This document shows positions 54,448 to 64,000 of a DNA stretch of 64,000 nucleotides, piece by piece. The translations under genes and the position numbers were made by a program. The stretch's first letter is position 1. Each line of letters begins with the position of its first letter. Where the stretch lies: contig NZ_KB731325.1 in the NCBI RefSeq assembly GCF_000353285.1, positions 200,381 through 264,380 of the forward strand. The letters run 5' to 3'. The DNA comes from Leptolyngbya boryana PCC 6306 (GTDB lineage: Bacteria > Cyanobacteriota > Cyanobacteriia > Leptolyngbyales > Leptolyngbyaceae). The notes below the pieces were generated by a model. That model made no database searches, was not told the DNA's origin, and was given only the letters and a program-made list of their open reading frames with translations.

Positions 54448-57400
54448 ATGAGCGCCAAAAACATTGAAGACCTCTATCGTTTGTCTCCGATGCAGCAGGG
54501 AATGCTGTTCCATAGCCTCTATGCACCAGAATCAGGGGTGTATGTTGAGCAGGTCAGTGCTGAGTTACAGGGAGATCTGAATATTCCAGCCTTTGAGCAG
54601 GCATGGCAGCAAGTCCTCGATCGCCATCCGATTCTCCGCAGTGCTTTTGTTTGGGAGAACGTAGAAAAACCGCTGCAAGTAGTGGGACGGCAGGTCCATT
54701 TACCTCTGATGGTTCACGACTGGCAAAAGCTCACGGTGGCAGACCAGCAAGCCAAGCTGGAGGCATTGCGCCAAGCTGAGCGGATGCAGGGCTTTGAATT
54801 ATCAAAGGCTCCACTGATGCGGTTGATCCTGATTCAACAAGCAGCGCAACAGTATCATTTTCTCTGGAGCCATCATCATTTGCTATTGGATGGTTGGTCT
54901 ACGTCCCTGGTCTTGCAAGAAGTCTTTGTGGTTTATGAGGCAACTTGTCAGGGTCAAACCTTGCGACTGCCCAAGCCCCGACCGTACCGGGATTACATTG
55001 GCTGGCTGCAACAACAGTCTTTACCTGAAGCAGAGACATTCTGGCGGCAAACGCTCAAAGGTTTCACGGCACCCACTCCTTTTGGGGTAGATGTCGATCA
55101 CTCTACCTCTGCCATCCAGGTTGGGGAATATCACACGTCCCTCGCAAGCGAAACAACCACAGCCTTACAATCGCTGGCACGTCAGCATCAATTGACGCTC
55201 AACACCCTAGTTCAAGGAGCTTGGGCATTGCTGCTCAGTCGATATAGTGGCGAGTCGGATGTGGTGTTTGGCACGACGGTTTCAGGTCGCCCGACGACCT
55301 TACCAGGGGCTGAAGCGATGGTGGGATTGTTCATTAACACCTTGCCGGTACGAGTACAGGTGCAATCGGATCGATCGCTTCTTCCCTGGCTCCAGCAGTT
55401 TCAATCGCAACAGGCAGAAGCACGACAGTACGAATACACGCCGCTTTTCCAGATTCAGCAGTGGAGCGAGATTCCACCCAATTCGCCCTTATTTGAGAGC
55501 CTTGTCGTTTTTGAAAACTATCCGATCGATCCAAACGTTGAGCAGGGCAATGCTGACTTAATCGTCAGTCGAGTTCAGGTGTTTGAACAAACGAATTATC
55601 CGCTGACGGTGATCGTTCGACCGGGTGCTGCGCTAGAAATTAGCTTGGTTTACGATCGTCACCGTTTTGATGCAGACACGATCGCTCGGATGGCGGGACA
55701 TCTGCAAACCCTTCTGGAAGGAATGGCAGCAACCCTCGATCGTAGTCTCTGGGAATTGCCTTTACTCACCGCAGCAGAGCAGCATCAGCTTTTGGTGGAG
55801 TGGAATCATCCTCAAGGTACGGATTTAGTAACGCATTCTCAAACTGCCTGTCTGCATCACTTGTTTGAGGCACAAGTCGAACGAACTCCGAATGCGATCG
55901 CACTGGTCTATGAGGATCAGCAGCTCACCTATCGCGAACTGAACGATCGCGCCAATCAACTCGCCCATTACTTGCAATCGTTAGGAGTTACACCTGATGT
56001 TTTGGTGGGGATTTGCCTGGAGCGATCGCTTGAAATGGTCGTGGCGTTGCTTGCCGTTCTCAAAGCAGGAGGGGCATATCTACCTTTAGACCCATCCTAT
56101 CCACCAGAGCGTTTAGCATTCATGATCGAAGATGCTCAGGTGCCTGTGTTGCTGACGATGGCAGGACAACAGAATCAATTTTCCACTCCAGCAGCCAAGG
56201 TGGTTGACCTCGATCGCGATGCTGCTATTCTGAGCCAGCAGAGCATCGAGAATCCAGTCGGCGAAGTCACGCCCGATCACCTCGCGTATGTGATTTATAC
56301 CTCCGGCTCCACTGGAAAACCCAAAGGTGTATTGATTCACCATGCCAATGTTGTGCGGCTCTTTGCCGCCACTCAGCCCTGGTATCACTTCAACGAGCAA
56401 GATGTGTGGACACTCTTTCACTCCTATGCATTCGACTTCTCAGTGTGGGAAATTTGGGGGGCTTTGCTGCATGGTGGGCGACTGGTTGTGGTGCCCTACT
56501 GGACGAGTCGATCGCCCGAAGCATTCTATGACTTGTTGTGCCAAGAACGAGTGACGGTACTGAACCAAACGCCTTCCGCCTTCCGTCAACTGATTCAGGT
56601 CGAAGACTCCCTCCGTCGTCCGTCTACCCTTTGTCTGCGTCTAGTGATCTTCGGTGGAGAAGCGCTGTCCTATCAAAGCTTGCAGCCCTGGTTTGAGCGA
56701 CATGGTGATCGATCGCCGCAGTTAGTGAATATGTACGGCATCACCGAAACGACGGTGCATGTGACCTATCACCCACTGACCATGGCAACGCTTGGTGAAA
56801 CCAGGAGTGTGATTGGCAAACCCATTCCCGACCTTCAGGTGTATCTTCTCGATCACCATCACCAACCTGTACCCGTTGGGGTTCCGGGTGAAATGTACAT
56901 TGGAGGCGCGGGTCTAGCACGGGGCTATCTCAATCGTCCGGAACTCACTGCCGAGCGCTTCATTCCCCATCCGTTTGACGATGCGCCAAACGCACGACTG
57001 TATAAATCGGGTGACTTGGCACGCTATCTGCCGAATGGCGAGATCGAATATCTCGGTCGGATCGACCATCAAGTGAAACTGCGCGGTTTTCGCATTGAAC
57101 TCGGTGAGATTGAAGCGCTGTTGTGCCAATATCCGCAGGTGAATCAGGCTGTGGTGATCGATCGCGAAGATGTGCCCGGAGATCAACGCCTCGTGGCTTA
57201 CATCGTTCCTGATTCCACCCTAAACGATGCACAACTCATCGACCTCCGCCATTTTCTGCAAACCAAACTTCCAGACTATATGGTGCCCGCTGCTTTTGTG
57301 GTGCTGGACGCCCTGCCTCTGACGGTGAATGGCAAACTCGATCGTCGGGCATTACCGGTTCCCAATGATTCTGCCTTGGCATCAGACGATCGCACTACGG

Positions 57401-60400
57401 CACCGCGCACACCCGTTGAAGAAATGGTGATGGGCATCTGGGCAAAGGTGTTGGGACTGAATCAGGTAGGACTTCACGACAACTTTTTTGAGTTGGGTGG
57501 TCACTCGCTGCTAGCAACTCAGGTGACCTCGCAAGTCCGAGCGGTGTTTCAAGTGGAGCTACCCTTGCGGTGTTTGTTTGAAGCGCCTACGCTCTCTGCA
57601 TTTGCTAGGGAAATTGAGTTCGCAATTGGTACAGATCGTTCCTTACAGGCTCCGACGATCGATCGAGTCTCCCGATCCGAGCCTCTGCCCCTGTCCTTTG
57701 CTCAGCAACGGCTGTGGTTTTTGCAACAGCTTGATCCGAATGACACGTCCTACACCCTACCTGCGGCAGTACGGCTGCAAGGACGGCTTAATATTGCCGC
57801 GCTAGCGCAAAGCTTGAGTGCGATCGTGCAGCGTCATGAAATTCTGCGATCGCAGTTTGTCACGATCGCAGGACAACCCACTCAGGTGATTCTCCCAGAA
57901 GCCACCGTTCCGTTGATCCCGATAGATTTGCAGTCTCTATCGCCATCGGAACAAGATGCGGAAGTCCAGAGACTGGCTCTTCAAGCAACCCAGCAACCCT
58001 TTGATTTGTCCCAGGCTCCACTACTGCGATCGACCTTGCTGCAACTCGCAGAAAACGATTTTGTGCTGCTCCTGACGATGCATCACATTGTTTCGGATGG
58101 ATGGTCGATCGGCGTGTTCATTCAAGAAATGGTTCAACTCTACACTGCTTTTGCTGAAGAACAAGCCTCGCCACTAGCAGCATTGCCGATTCAGTATGCC
58201 GATTTTGCCCTGTGGCAGCGGCAGTGGTTACAGGGAGAGGTTCTAGACGCTCAACTGGCTTACTGGAAACAGCAATTAGCCGGTGATCTGCCGATTCTGG
58301 AATTGCCGAGCGATCGTCCTCGTCCTGCGGTTCAGAGCTTCCGGGGCGCAACTCGATCGTTCCAGCTTCCCCGCGATCTATCCACAGCTCTGCAAGCCTT
58401 CAGCCAGCAACAGGGCGCGACCCTGTTCATGACCTTGCTGGCAGCGTTTAAGACCCTGCTCTACCGCTACACCCAACAAGCAGACATCTTAGTGGGATCG
58501 CCGATCGCAAACCGTAATCGGGCAGAACTCGAAGGATTGATGGGTTGCTTTGTGAACACACTGGTTTTTAGAACGAATCTATCCGGCAATCCGAGCTTTC
58601 AGACGGTGTTGAAACGAGTTCGGGAAGTCGCTTTGGGCGCGTATACCCATCAGGACGTGCCGTTTGAGAAGCTAGTCGATGAACTGCAACCCGATCGTGA
58701 TCTCAGCCATCATCCGCTCTTTCAGGTGATGTTCGTGCTGCAAAACGCTCCGATGCCAGCCCTGGAGCTTCCCGATCTCACTCTCAGCACACTAGATATC
58801 GACAGTGGGACGGCTAGCTTTGACTTGACCCTGAGTTTGATGGAAACGCCCACAGGACTCAGCGGCAGTTGTGAATACAACACGGATTTGTTTGAGCCAG
58901 AGACGATCGCTCGGATGCTGGAACAGTTCCAAACTCTGCTCGAAAGCATGATTGCGAATCCGAAGCAATCGATTTCGGATCTGCAACTGTTACCAGAATC
59001 GGAACTGCACCAGCTTCAGGACTGGGGAACCGGAGAAATCGTAAGCAATGCGTCATCGCCTTTATGCCTGCATCAATTGTTTGAAGCTCAGGTTGAGCAA
59101 ACACCGGATGCTATTGCCCTGCAATGGAATGATCAACACCTAAGTTATCGGGAACTGAATGATCGTGCCAATCAACTCGCAAGCCATTTGCAGTCTCTAG
59201 GAGTTGCGCCTGAAGTGCTGGTTGGAATTTGTGTCGATCGCGCTCCAGAAATGGTGATCGGTATTCTCGGAATTCTGAAAGCGGGAGGCGCTTATGTGCC
59301 GATCGATCCGGGCTATCCGCAAGATCGCATTGCTTTCATGCTAGAAGATGCCCAAGTCTCAATCTTGCTGACTCAAGCTCATCTGCTCGACACTCTGCCT
59401 GCTTGTCCTGCCACAACGATTTGCCTGGATACTCTCGATACGATCGCGGTACCACTTGCACTTTCTAGCCTTGCATCACCCACGAGTCTTGCCTATGTGA
59501 TCTACACCTCTGGCTCGACAGGCAAACCCAAAGGTGTACTTGTCGAACATCAAGCCATTTGTAACCGTTTACTGTGGGGGCAAACGGTCTATCAGTTGAA
59601 TGGGCGCGATCGGGTTTTACAAAAAGCCTCCTTCGGTTTCGATGTGTCGATTTGGGAAATCTTTGGGGCGTTAATTGCTGGAGCAACCCTGGTTCTGGCT
59701 CCAGCCGATGTTCCTCAAGATAGTGCAGCACTCGTTCAGTTCATCGCTCAACATCAAATTACGGTTGTAGATTTTGTCCCTTCGTTACTGCAAGTGTTTT
59801 TGCAGATGGAAGGCTTAGAAACGGCGTGCCGCAGCCTACGCTACATTACCTGTGGGGGTGAGGCAGTCAGTGCCCAACTGCAAGCACAATGTTTTGCCCG
59901 GTTGCCTCATGTGGAACTGCACAATCTCTATGGACCTACTGAAGCCGCGATCGATGCTACTTGGGAAGTTTGCCAACCGACAGATCAACAAACCGTCTCG
60001 ATTGGTCGCCCGATCGCCAATACGCAGATTTATTTGCTCGATGCCAATCTCAAGCCTGTTCCCATCGGGGTTCCGGGTGAACTCTATATTGGTGGGTTCG
60101 GACTGGCTCGCGGCTATCTCAATCGACCGGAGTTAACCGCAGAACGATTCATCCCCAATCCTTTCTGGGGAGATCGAGATCAATCCTCAGCCCGCCTTTA
60201 CAAAACAGGCGACTTAGCCCGTTGGCGATCGGATGGCAAAATCGAATTCTTGGGACGCATTGACCATCAAGTGAAGATTCGAGGATTTCGGGTTGAACTT
60301 GGTGAAGTTGAAGCTGCGCTAGAACAACATCCAGAGATTCAGCAAGCGATCGCAGTGATTCGAGAAGATGCCCCCAATCGCAAGCAACTTGTGGCTTACG

Positions 60401-62271
60401 TCGTTGCCACGCTTCCCGATGCTGCCCTGGGTTCCCTGCGTTCATTTCTTAAAAACAAGCTGCCGGACTACATGCTTCCTGCCGCCTTTGTGCAGTTGGA
60501 ATCTCTGCCCCTAACGCCCAATGGTAAGGTGGATCGCCGTCATCTACCCGCCCCCGATCGCACTCATCTCGCAACGAAAACGCCACTGGTTACGGCGAGC
60601 CACGCGATCGAGCAGCGGTTGACTGAAATTTGGCAACAAGTTTTGGGCGTTGAGTCGATCGGTATTCATGACAATTTCTTTGAGTTGGGGGGCGACTCCA
60701 TTCTCAGCATTCAAGTTGTGGCTAGAGCGAATCAGGAAGGCTTACGAATGACACCCAAGCAACTGTTTCAGCATCAAACGATCGCTGAACTTGCTCAGGT
60801 TGTCGATACCGAGCAGGCAGTGCAAGCAGAACAGGATGCCGTCAGCGGAGAACTACCGTTAACACCGATTCAGCACTGGTTCTTTGAGCAAGCCCTAGTC
60901 AATCCACACCACTACAACCAGGCAACGCTGCTCGAAGTCCCCGCTACTCTAGAGGGAAGCCAAGTTCAACAGATTGTGCAACAGTTACTGATCCATCACG
61001 ATGCCCTGCGGCTGCGGTTTGAGCAAACCGAATTGGGGATTCGGCAAGTCAATGCACTGCCAGAAGAGACGGTGCCATTCGTTCAGGTCGATTTGTCAGC
61101 GATTCCTGAATCAGAGCAAGCTGAGGCAATCACTCAACACTGCGAAGAACTACAAGCTAGCCTCGATTTAACATCCGGTTCGCTCGTACGAGTTGCCCTC
61201 TTTAAGCTCGGTGCAAACAAACCGGGACGATTACTTATTCTGATTCATCACTTAGCAGTGGATGGGGTGTCCTGGCGAATTTTGCTAGACGACTTCCAAA
61301 CTGCCTATGCCCAACTTCAGCAGGGGCAAGCAATTCAGCTTCCGGCAAAAACCACATCGTTTCAGCATTGGTCGCAACGCTTAACGGACTACGGACAGTC
61401 AGTGGCAGTGCAGCAGGAGTTGGAGTATTGGTTAGCTGCCCATCAACTGCCTAGTTTTTCTTTGCCGATCGACGATCCGAAGGGCATCAATACGATCGCT
61501 TCAGCTAACACAATCACCGTTACGCTCACCGCAGCAGAGACTCAAACGCTTCTGAAAACAGTGCCAGCAATCTACCGCACCCAAATTAACGATCTATTGT
61601 TATCGGCATTGGGTCAAACATTTACCCAGTGGACAGGTCATCCACTTCGGGTCGATCTAGAAGGTCACGGGCGAGAGCAACTTTTCTCGGATGTAGACCT
61701 GTCTCGCACGGTCGGCTGGTTCACGTCCATCTTCCCGGTGTATCTAGATTTAAGCAATGCAGATGGAATGGAGGATGCCCTGAGAACAGTCAAAGAGCAG
61801 CTTCGTCGCATTCCCAATCAAGGAATTGGCTGTGGCGTGTTGCGCTATCTCGCGCCAGCGGAAATTGCTGCACAACTCAGGGATTTGCCACAGGCGGAGG
61901 TCTGTTTCAATTACCTAGGGCAGTTTGATACAGCACTCGACGCGACGACCACCTTCAAGCTTGCTAAAGAATCGAGTGGTGCGGTTCACTGTCCCGAAGG
62001 AATTCGTCCCTATCTATTAGAAATTGATGGCTTCATTGCTGCCCAACAACTGCATCTGGAATGGAGCTATAGCTCTGCGATTCATCATCCAGCCACGATC
62101 GCGCAGTTAGCCGAAGGGTTTATAGAGGCATTGCGATCGATTATTGCTCGCTGCCACTCCCCGGAAGCGGGAAGCTATACCCCTTCTGATTTTGAGGCAG
62201 CCAAAATCAGCCAAAAGGACTTTGACAAATTGTTGGCAAAACTCAGCCAAACTGGGAGACATTCTTCATGA
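54448..62271 (+). CDS. Bimodular NRPS C-A(Thr)-PCP-C-A-PCP-E
   Basis: A 2607-residue protein. It begins with an acceptor-docking/D-donor type C domain (SPMQQGMLFHSLYAP, HHHLLLDGWS). First adenylation domain (about 465-960): FDFSVWEIW, VLNQTP, NMYGITETTVH, giving pocket DFWNIGMVHK, the exact threonine code. PCP with ELGGHSLLATQ (about 1017). Second C (about 1080-1500, HHIVSDGWS). Second adenylation domain (about 1530-2030): FDVSIWEIF, VVDFVP, NLYGPTEAAID, pocket D,V,W,D,T,G,L,I,D,K, which I cannot assign; it partly resembles serine codes. PCP (about 2078) and E domain (HHLAVDGVSW), giving a D-residue. Donor-like tail at the end. The gene begins 6 bp after the previous stop. Confidence 0.94.
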   Translation: MSAKNIEDLYRLSPMQQGMLFHSLYAPESGVYVEQVSAELQGDLNIPAFEQAWQQVLDRHPILRSAFVWENVEKPLQVVGRQVHLPLMVHDWQKLTVADQQAKLEALRQAERMQGFELSKAPLMRLILIQQAAQQYHFLWSHHHLLLDGWSTSLVLQEVFVVYEATCQGQTLRLPKPRPYRDYIGWLQQQSLPEAETFWRQTLKGFTAPTPFGVDVDHSTSAIQVGEYHTSLASETTTALQSLARQHQLTLNTLVQGAWALLLSRYSGESDVVFGTTVSGRPTTLPGAEAMVGLFINTLPVRVQVQSDRSLLPWLQQFQSQQAEARQYEYTPLFQIQQWSEIPPNSPLFESLVVFENYPIDPNVEQGNADLIVSRVQVFEQTNYPLTVIVRPGAALEISLVYDRHRFDADTIARMAGHLQTLLEGMAATLDRSLWELPLLTAAEQHQLLVEWNHPQGTDLVTHSQTACLHHLFEAQVERTPNAIALVYEDQQLTYRELNDRANQLAHYLQSLGVTPDVLVGICLERSLEMVVALLAVLKAGGAYLPLDPSYPPERLAFMIEDAQVPVLLTMAGQQNQFSTPAAKVVDLDRDAAILSQQSIENPVGEVTPDHLAYVIYTSGSTGKPKGVLIHHANVVRLFAATQPWYHFNEQDVWTLFHSYAFDFSVWEIWGALLHGGRLVVVPYWTSRSPEAFYDLLCQERVTVLNQTPSAFRQLIQVEDSLRRPSTLCLRLVIFGGEALSYQSLQPWFERHGDRSPQLVNMYGITETTVHVTYHPLTMATLGETRSVIGKPIPDLQVYLLDHHHQPVPVGVPGEMYIGGAGLARGYLNRPELTAERFIPHPFDDAPNARLYKSGDLARYLPNGEIEYLGRIDHQVKLRGFRIELGEIEALLCQYPQVNQAVVIDREDVPGDQRLVAYIVPDSTLNDAQLIDLRHFLQTKLPDYMVPAAFVVLDALPLTVNGKLDRRALPVPNDSALASDDRTTAPRTPVEEMVMGIWAKVLGLNQVGLHDNFFELGGHSLLATQVTSQVRAVFQVELPLRCLFEAPTLSAFAREIEFAIGTDRSLQAPTIDRVSRSEPLPLSFAQQRLWFLQQLDPNDTSYTLPAAVRLQGRLNIAALAQSLSAIVQRHEILRSQFVTIAGQPTQVILPEATVPLIPIDLQSLSPSEQDAEVQRLALQATQQPFDLSQAPLLRSTLLQLAENDFVLLLTMHHIVSDGWSIGVFIQEMVQLYTAFAEEQASPLAALPIQYADFALWQRQWLQGEVLDAQLAYWKQQLAGDLPILELPSDRPRPAVQSFRGATRSFQLPRDLSTALQAFSQQQGATLFMTLLAAFKTLLYRYTQQADILVGSPIANRNRAELEGLMGCFVNTLVFRTNLSGNPSFQTVLKRVREVALGAYTHQDVPFEKLVDELQPDRDLSHHPLFQVMFVLQNAPMPALELPDLTLSTLDIDSGTASFDLTLSLMETPTGLSGSCEYNTDLFEPETIARMLEQFQTLLESMIANPKQSISDLQLLPESELHQLQDWGTGEIVSNASSPLCLHQLFEAQVEQTPDAIALQWNDQHLSYRELNDRANQLASHLQSLGVAPEVLVGICVDRAPEMVIGILGILKAGGAYVPIDPGYPQDRIAFMLEDAQVSILLTQAHLLDTLPACPATTICLDTLDTIAVPLALSSLASPTSLAYVIYTSGSTGKPKGVLVEHQAICNRLLWGQTVYQLNGRDRVLQKASFGFDVSIWEIFGALIAGATLVLAPADVPQDSAALVQFIAQHQITVVDFVPSLLQVFLQMEGLETACRSLRYITCGGEAVSAQLQAQCFARLPHVELHNLYGPTEAAIDATWEVCQPTDQQTVSIGRPIANTQIYLLDANLKPVPIGVPGELYIGGFGLARGYLNRPELTAERFIPNPFWGDRDQSSARLYKTGDLARWRSDGKIEFLGRIDHQVKIRGFRVELGEVEAALEQHPEIQQAIAVIREDAPNRKQLVAYVVATLPDAALGSLRSFLKNKLPDYMLPAAFVQLESLPLTPNGKVDRRHLPAPDRTHLATKTPLVTASHAIEQRLTEIWQQVLGVESIGIHDNFFELGGDSILSIQVVARANQEGLRMTPKQLFQHQTIAELAQVVDTEQAVQAEQDAVSGELPLTPIQHWFFEQALVNPHHYNQATLLEVPATLEGSQVQQIVQQLLIHHDALRLRFEQTELGIRQVNALPEETVPFVQVDLSAIPESEQAEAITQHCEELQASLDLTSGSLVRVALFKLGANKPGRLLILIHHLAVDGVSWRILLDDFQTAYAQLQQGQAIQLPAKTTSFQHWSQRLTDYGQSVAVQQELEYWLAAHQLPSFSLPIDDPKGINTIASANTITVTLTAAETQTLLKTVPAIYRTQINDLLLSALGQTFTQWTGHPLRVDLEGHGREQLFSDVDLSRTVGWFTSIFPVYLDLSNADGMEDALRTVKEQLRRIPNQGIGCGVLRYLAPAEIAAQLRDLPQAEVCFNYLGQFDTALDATTTFKLAKESSGAVHCPEGIRPYLLEIDGFIAAQQLHLEWSYSSAIHHPATIAQLAEGFIEALRSIIARCHSPEAGSYTPSDFEAAKISQKDFDKLLAKLSQTGRHSS

Positions 62272-64000
62272 AAATGGACAATCTAGAAGACATCTACGAA
62301 CTTTCGCCACTTCAGCAGGGCTTACTGTTTCATACGATCTATGCGCCACAGTCCGGCGTGTATTTTGAGCAGTTTAGCTGGACGCTCAAGGGCAATCTGA
62401 ATGCAACCGCGCTTCGGCAAGCTTGGCAGCGTGTGGTCGATCGGCACTCAATTTTACGCACTGCCTTTTACTGGCACGACTTGGAAAAGCCTTACCAAGT
62501 CGTGTATGGGCAGATCGACCTCCCTTGGCACCAGGAAGATTGGCGACACTTTGATCCAGAGACACAGCGCGATCGCTTAGATGAATTTCTCAGGGTCGAT
62601 CGCCAAACAGGATTTGAACTCTCCCAAGCTCCCCTGATGCGCTTGGCACTATTGCGTTTAGCTGATGATGCCTATCACCTTGTCTGGAGTAGTCACCATT
62701 TGCTGTTAGATGGCTGGTCAGAGTCGCTGATCTTCAAAGAAGTGTATGCCTTCTATGAAGCATTTTGCCAGGGACAAGACCTGCACCTGAGCCAACCGCG
62801 CCCCTTCCGTGACTACATTGCCTGGTTGCAGCAGCAAGATCTCGCTCAGGCGGAGGCATTTTGGCGGCAGAGGCTCAAGGGGTTCACTGCACCGACTCGT
62901 CTTGCGGTCGATCGCAACGCTCACAATTTACCTAGCCAGGAAGAAGATTATGACTGGCAGCGCATCGATTTGTCGGAAGCGACTAGTATCGCGCTCCAGG
63001 ATCTAGCACGACAGCATCAACTCACACTCAACACCCTAGTCCAAGGTGCTTGGGCATTACTGCTCAGCCGCTACAGTGGCGAGTCTGATGTGGTCTTTGG
63101 CGTTACGTCCTCCGGTCGCCCGACGGACTTAGCCGGAGTCGAGTCAATGGTGGGGATTTTCGTCAACACGCTGCCCCTGCGCGTTCAGGTTCCTCCCGAT
63201 GCCTCTCTGCTGCCCTGGCTGCAACAGATTCTGGCTCAACAAATGGAGGTGCTTCAGTATGAGTACAGTCCACTGGTACAGGTGCAGGGCTGGAGTGATG
63301 TCTCTCGCAACCAACCTCTGTTTGAAACCTGTCAAGTTTTAGAAAACTATCCCGTTGATGCCACGGTGAAAAACGGCGTTGAGGGGTTTGAGATTCAGAA
63401 TCCACGATCGTTTGAGAAAACCAATGAACCTCTCCGATTGCTAGCGATTCCTGATGCGGCACTGCGGCTTGAGCTTTGGTATGATACGCGCCGCTTCGAT
63501 CGAGCAACGATCCATCGAATGCTTGGACATTTGCAGACGCTCCTAGAAGGCTTTATCGCCCATCCTGAAGCGTGTCTCTCAGCGTTACCGATGCTGAGCA
63601 ATGAGGAATTGCAGCAATTGAAAGTATGGGGAGAAGGAGCGGTTCAGCCGGCATCGGGCGAATGTATTCATCACTTATTTGAAGCACAAGTCGATCGCAC
63701 GCCTGACAATATCGCAGTCATTTGTGCAGACCAGCAATTGACCTACCGAGAACTCAACGATCGGGCAAATCATCTGGCTCATTCTCTGCAAACCCTGGGT
63801 GTCAAGCCCGAAACACTCGTGGGGATTTGTGTAGAGCGTTCCTTAGAAATGGTCGTGGGCGTTCTAGCCATTCTCAAAGCAGGAGGGGCTTATGTACCCC
63901 TCGACCCAACCTATCCGGCAGAGCGGGTAGCATTCATCTTGCAAGATGCTCAGATATCCGTCTTGCTGACTCAGCAAACGCTTCTTTCCACGCTGCCTGA
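62268..64000 (+). CDS. NRPS, N-terminal part (C-A...), continues beyond the window
   Basis: The start ATG overlaps the previous stop (ATGA at 62268-62271), and the frame stays open to the window end (577 codons). C domain of the D-donor type: LSPLQQGLLFHTIYAP, SSHHLLLDGWSE, GRPTDLAGVESMVGIFVNTLP. Then the start of an adenylation domain: LTYRELNDRANHLAHSL, LAILKAGGAYVPLDPTYPAERVAF. Its C domain parallels the first C domain of the preceding enzyme, as expected because both follow an epimerisation domain. The substrate pocket lies outside the window. It may carry the last module or modules and a termination domain. Confidence 0.93.
   Translation, partial: MKMDNLEDIYELSPLQQGLLFHTIYAPQSGVYFEQFSWTLKGNLNATALRQAWQRVVDRHSILRTAFYWHDLEKPYQVVYGQIDLPWHQEDWRHFDPETQRDRLDEFLRVDRQTGFELSQAPLMRLALLRLADDAYHLVWSSHHLLLDGWSESLIFKEVYAFYEAFCQGQDLHLSQPRPFRDYIAWLQQQDLAQAEAFWRQRLKGFTAPTRLAVDRNAHNLPSQEEDYDWQRIDLSEATSIALQDLARQHQLTLNTLVQGAWALLLSRYSGESDVVFGVTSSGRPTDLAGVESMVGIFVNTLPLRVQVPPDASLLPWLQQILAQQMEVLQYEYSPLVQVQGWSDVSRNQPLFETCQVLENYPVDATVKNGVEGFEIQNPRSFEKTNEPLRLLAIPDAALRLELWYDTRRFDRATIHRMLGHLQTLLEGFIAHPEACLSALPMLSNEELQQLKVWGEGAVQPASGECIHHLFEAQVDRTPDNIAVICADQQLTYRELNDRANHLAHSLQTLGVKPETLVGICVERSLEMVVGVLAILKAGGAYVPLDPTYPAERVAFILQDAQISVLLTQQTLLSTLP

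Noticed and set aside
1-64000. tRNA or rRNA genes
   Set aside because: No cloverleaf-like or rRNA-like sequence was noticed on reading; this was not tested computationally.

Overview
The window reads as chromosome of a filamentous, Leptolyngbya-like cyanobacterium. The evidence is the frequent HIP1 palindrome GCGATCGC (for example at 2071 and 6034), large PAS/GAF hybrid histidine kinases, a high insertion-sequence load, and an iron/siderophore locus with cyanobacterial-style FAAL-NRPS-PKS enzymes. The species assignment is inference.

Layout. (1) 1-2.1 kb: end of a transposase that cuts off a CHASE3 sensor gene. (2) 2.2-14.3 kb: four consecutive paralogous hybrid histidine kinases on the minus strand; the last has lost its 5' end. 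(3) 14.3-30 kb: an IS-dense zone of broken genes. It holds a frameshifted IS110 transposase with a possible guide-RNA flank, a nonsense-mutated XRE regulator, a response-regulator/kinase pair broken by an IS5-like element and point lesions, a kinase fused to an IS5-like remnant, an ISL3 element with 33-bp perfect inverted repeats, a truncated TnsB next to a plausible Tn7/CAST-type transposon end, an IS200 element abutting a TonB receptor that lacks its signal peptide, and an IS66 nested inside an IS4-like element that splits a small gene. Several insertions can be undone on paper, restoring reading frames exactly.

(4) 30-39.1 kb: iron handling. FetAB-like exporter genes, two FecCD-type permeases, a Dps ferritin, a lipoprotein ferric-siderophore-binding protein, a sucrase/ferredoxin-like protein and an MFS exporter. 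No FecE/FhuC-type ATPase is present. (5) 39.5-64 kb: a plus-strand assembly line, with modules in gene order FAAL-ACP-C-A-PCP, KS-AT-KR-ACP, C-A(Orn-like)-PCP-E, C-A(Thr)-PCP-C-A(?)-PCP-E, and C-A... running off the window. With the transport genes this suggests a lipopeptide siderophore made by an acyl-starter NRPS/PKS and exported by the MFS protein. Its ferric form would be imported by the TonB receptor, binding protein and permeases. No iron-ligand tailoring enzyme and no thioesterase is visible, so the product and its completion lie beyond the right edge.
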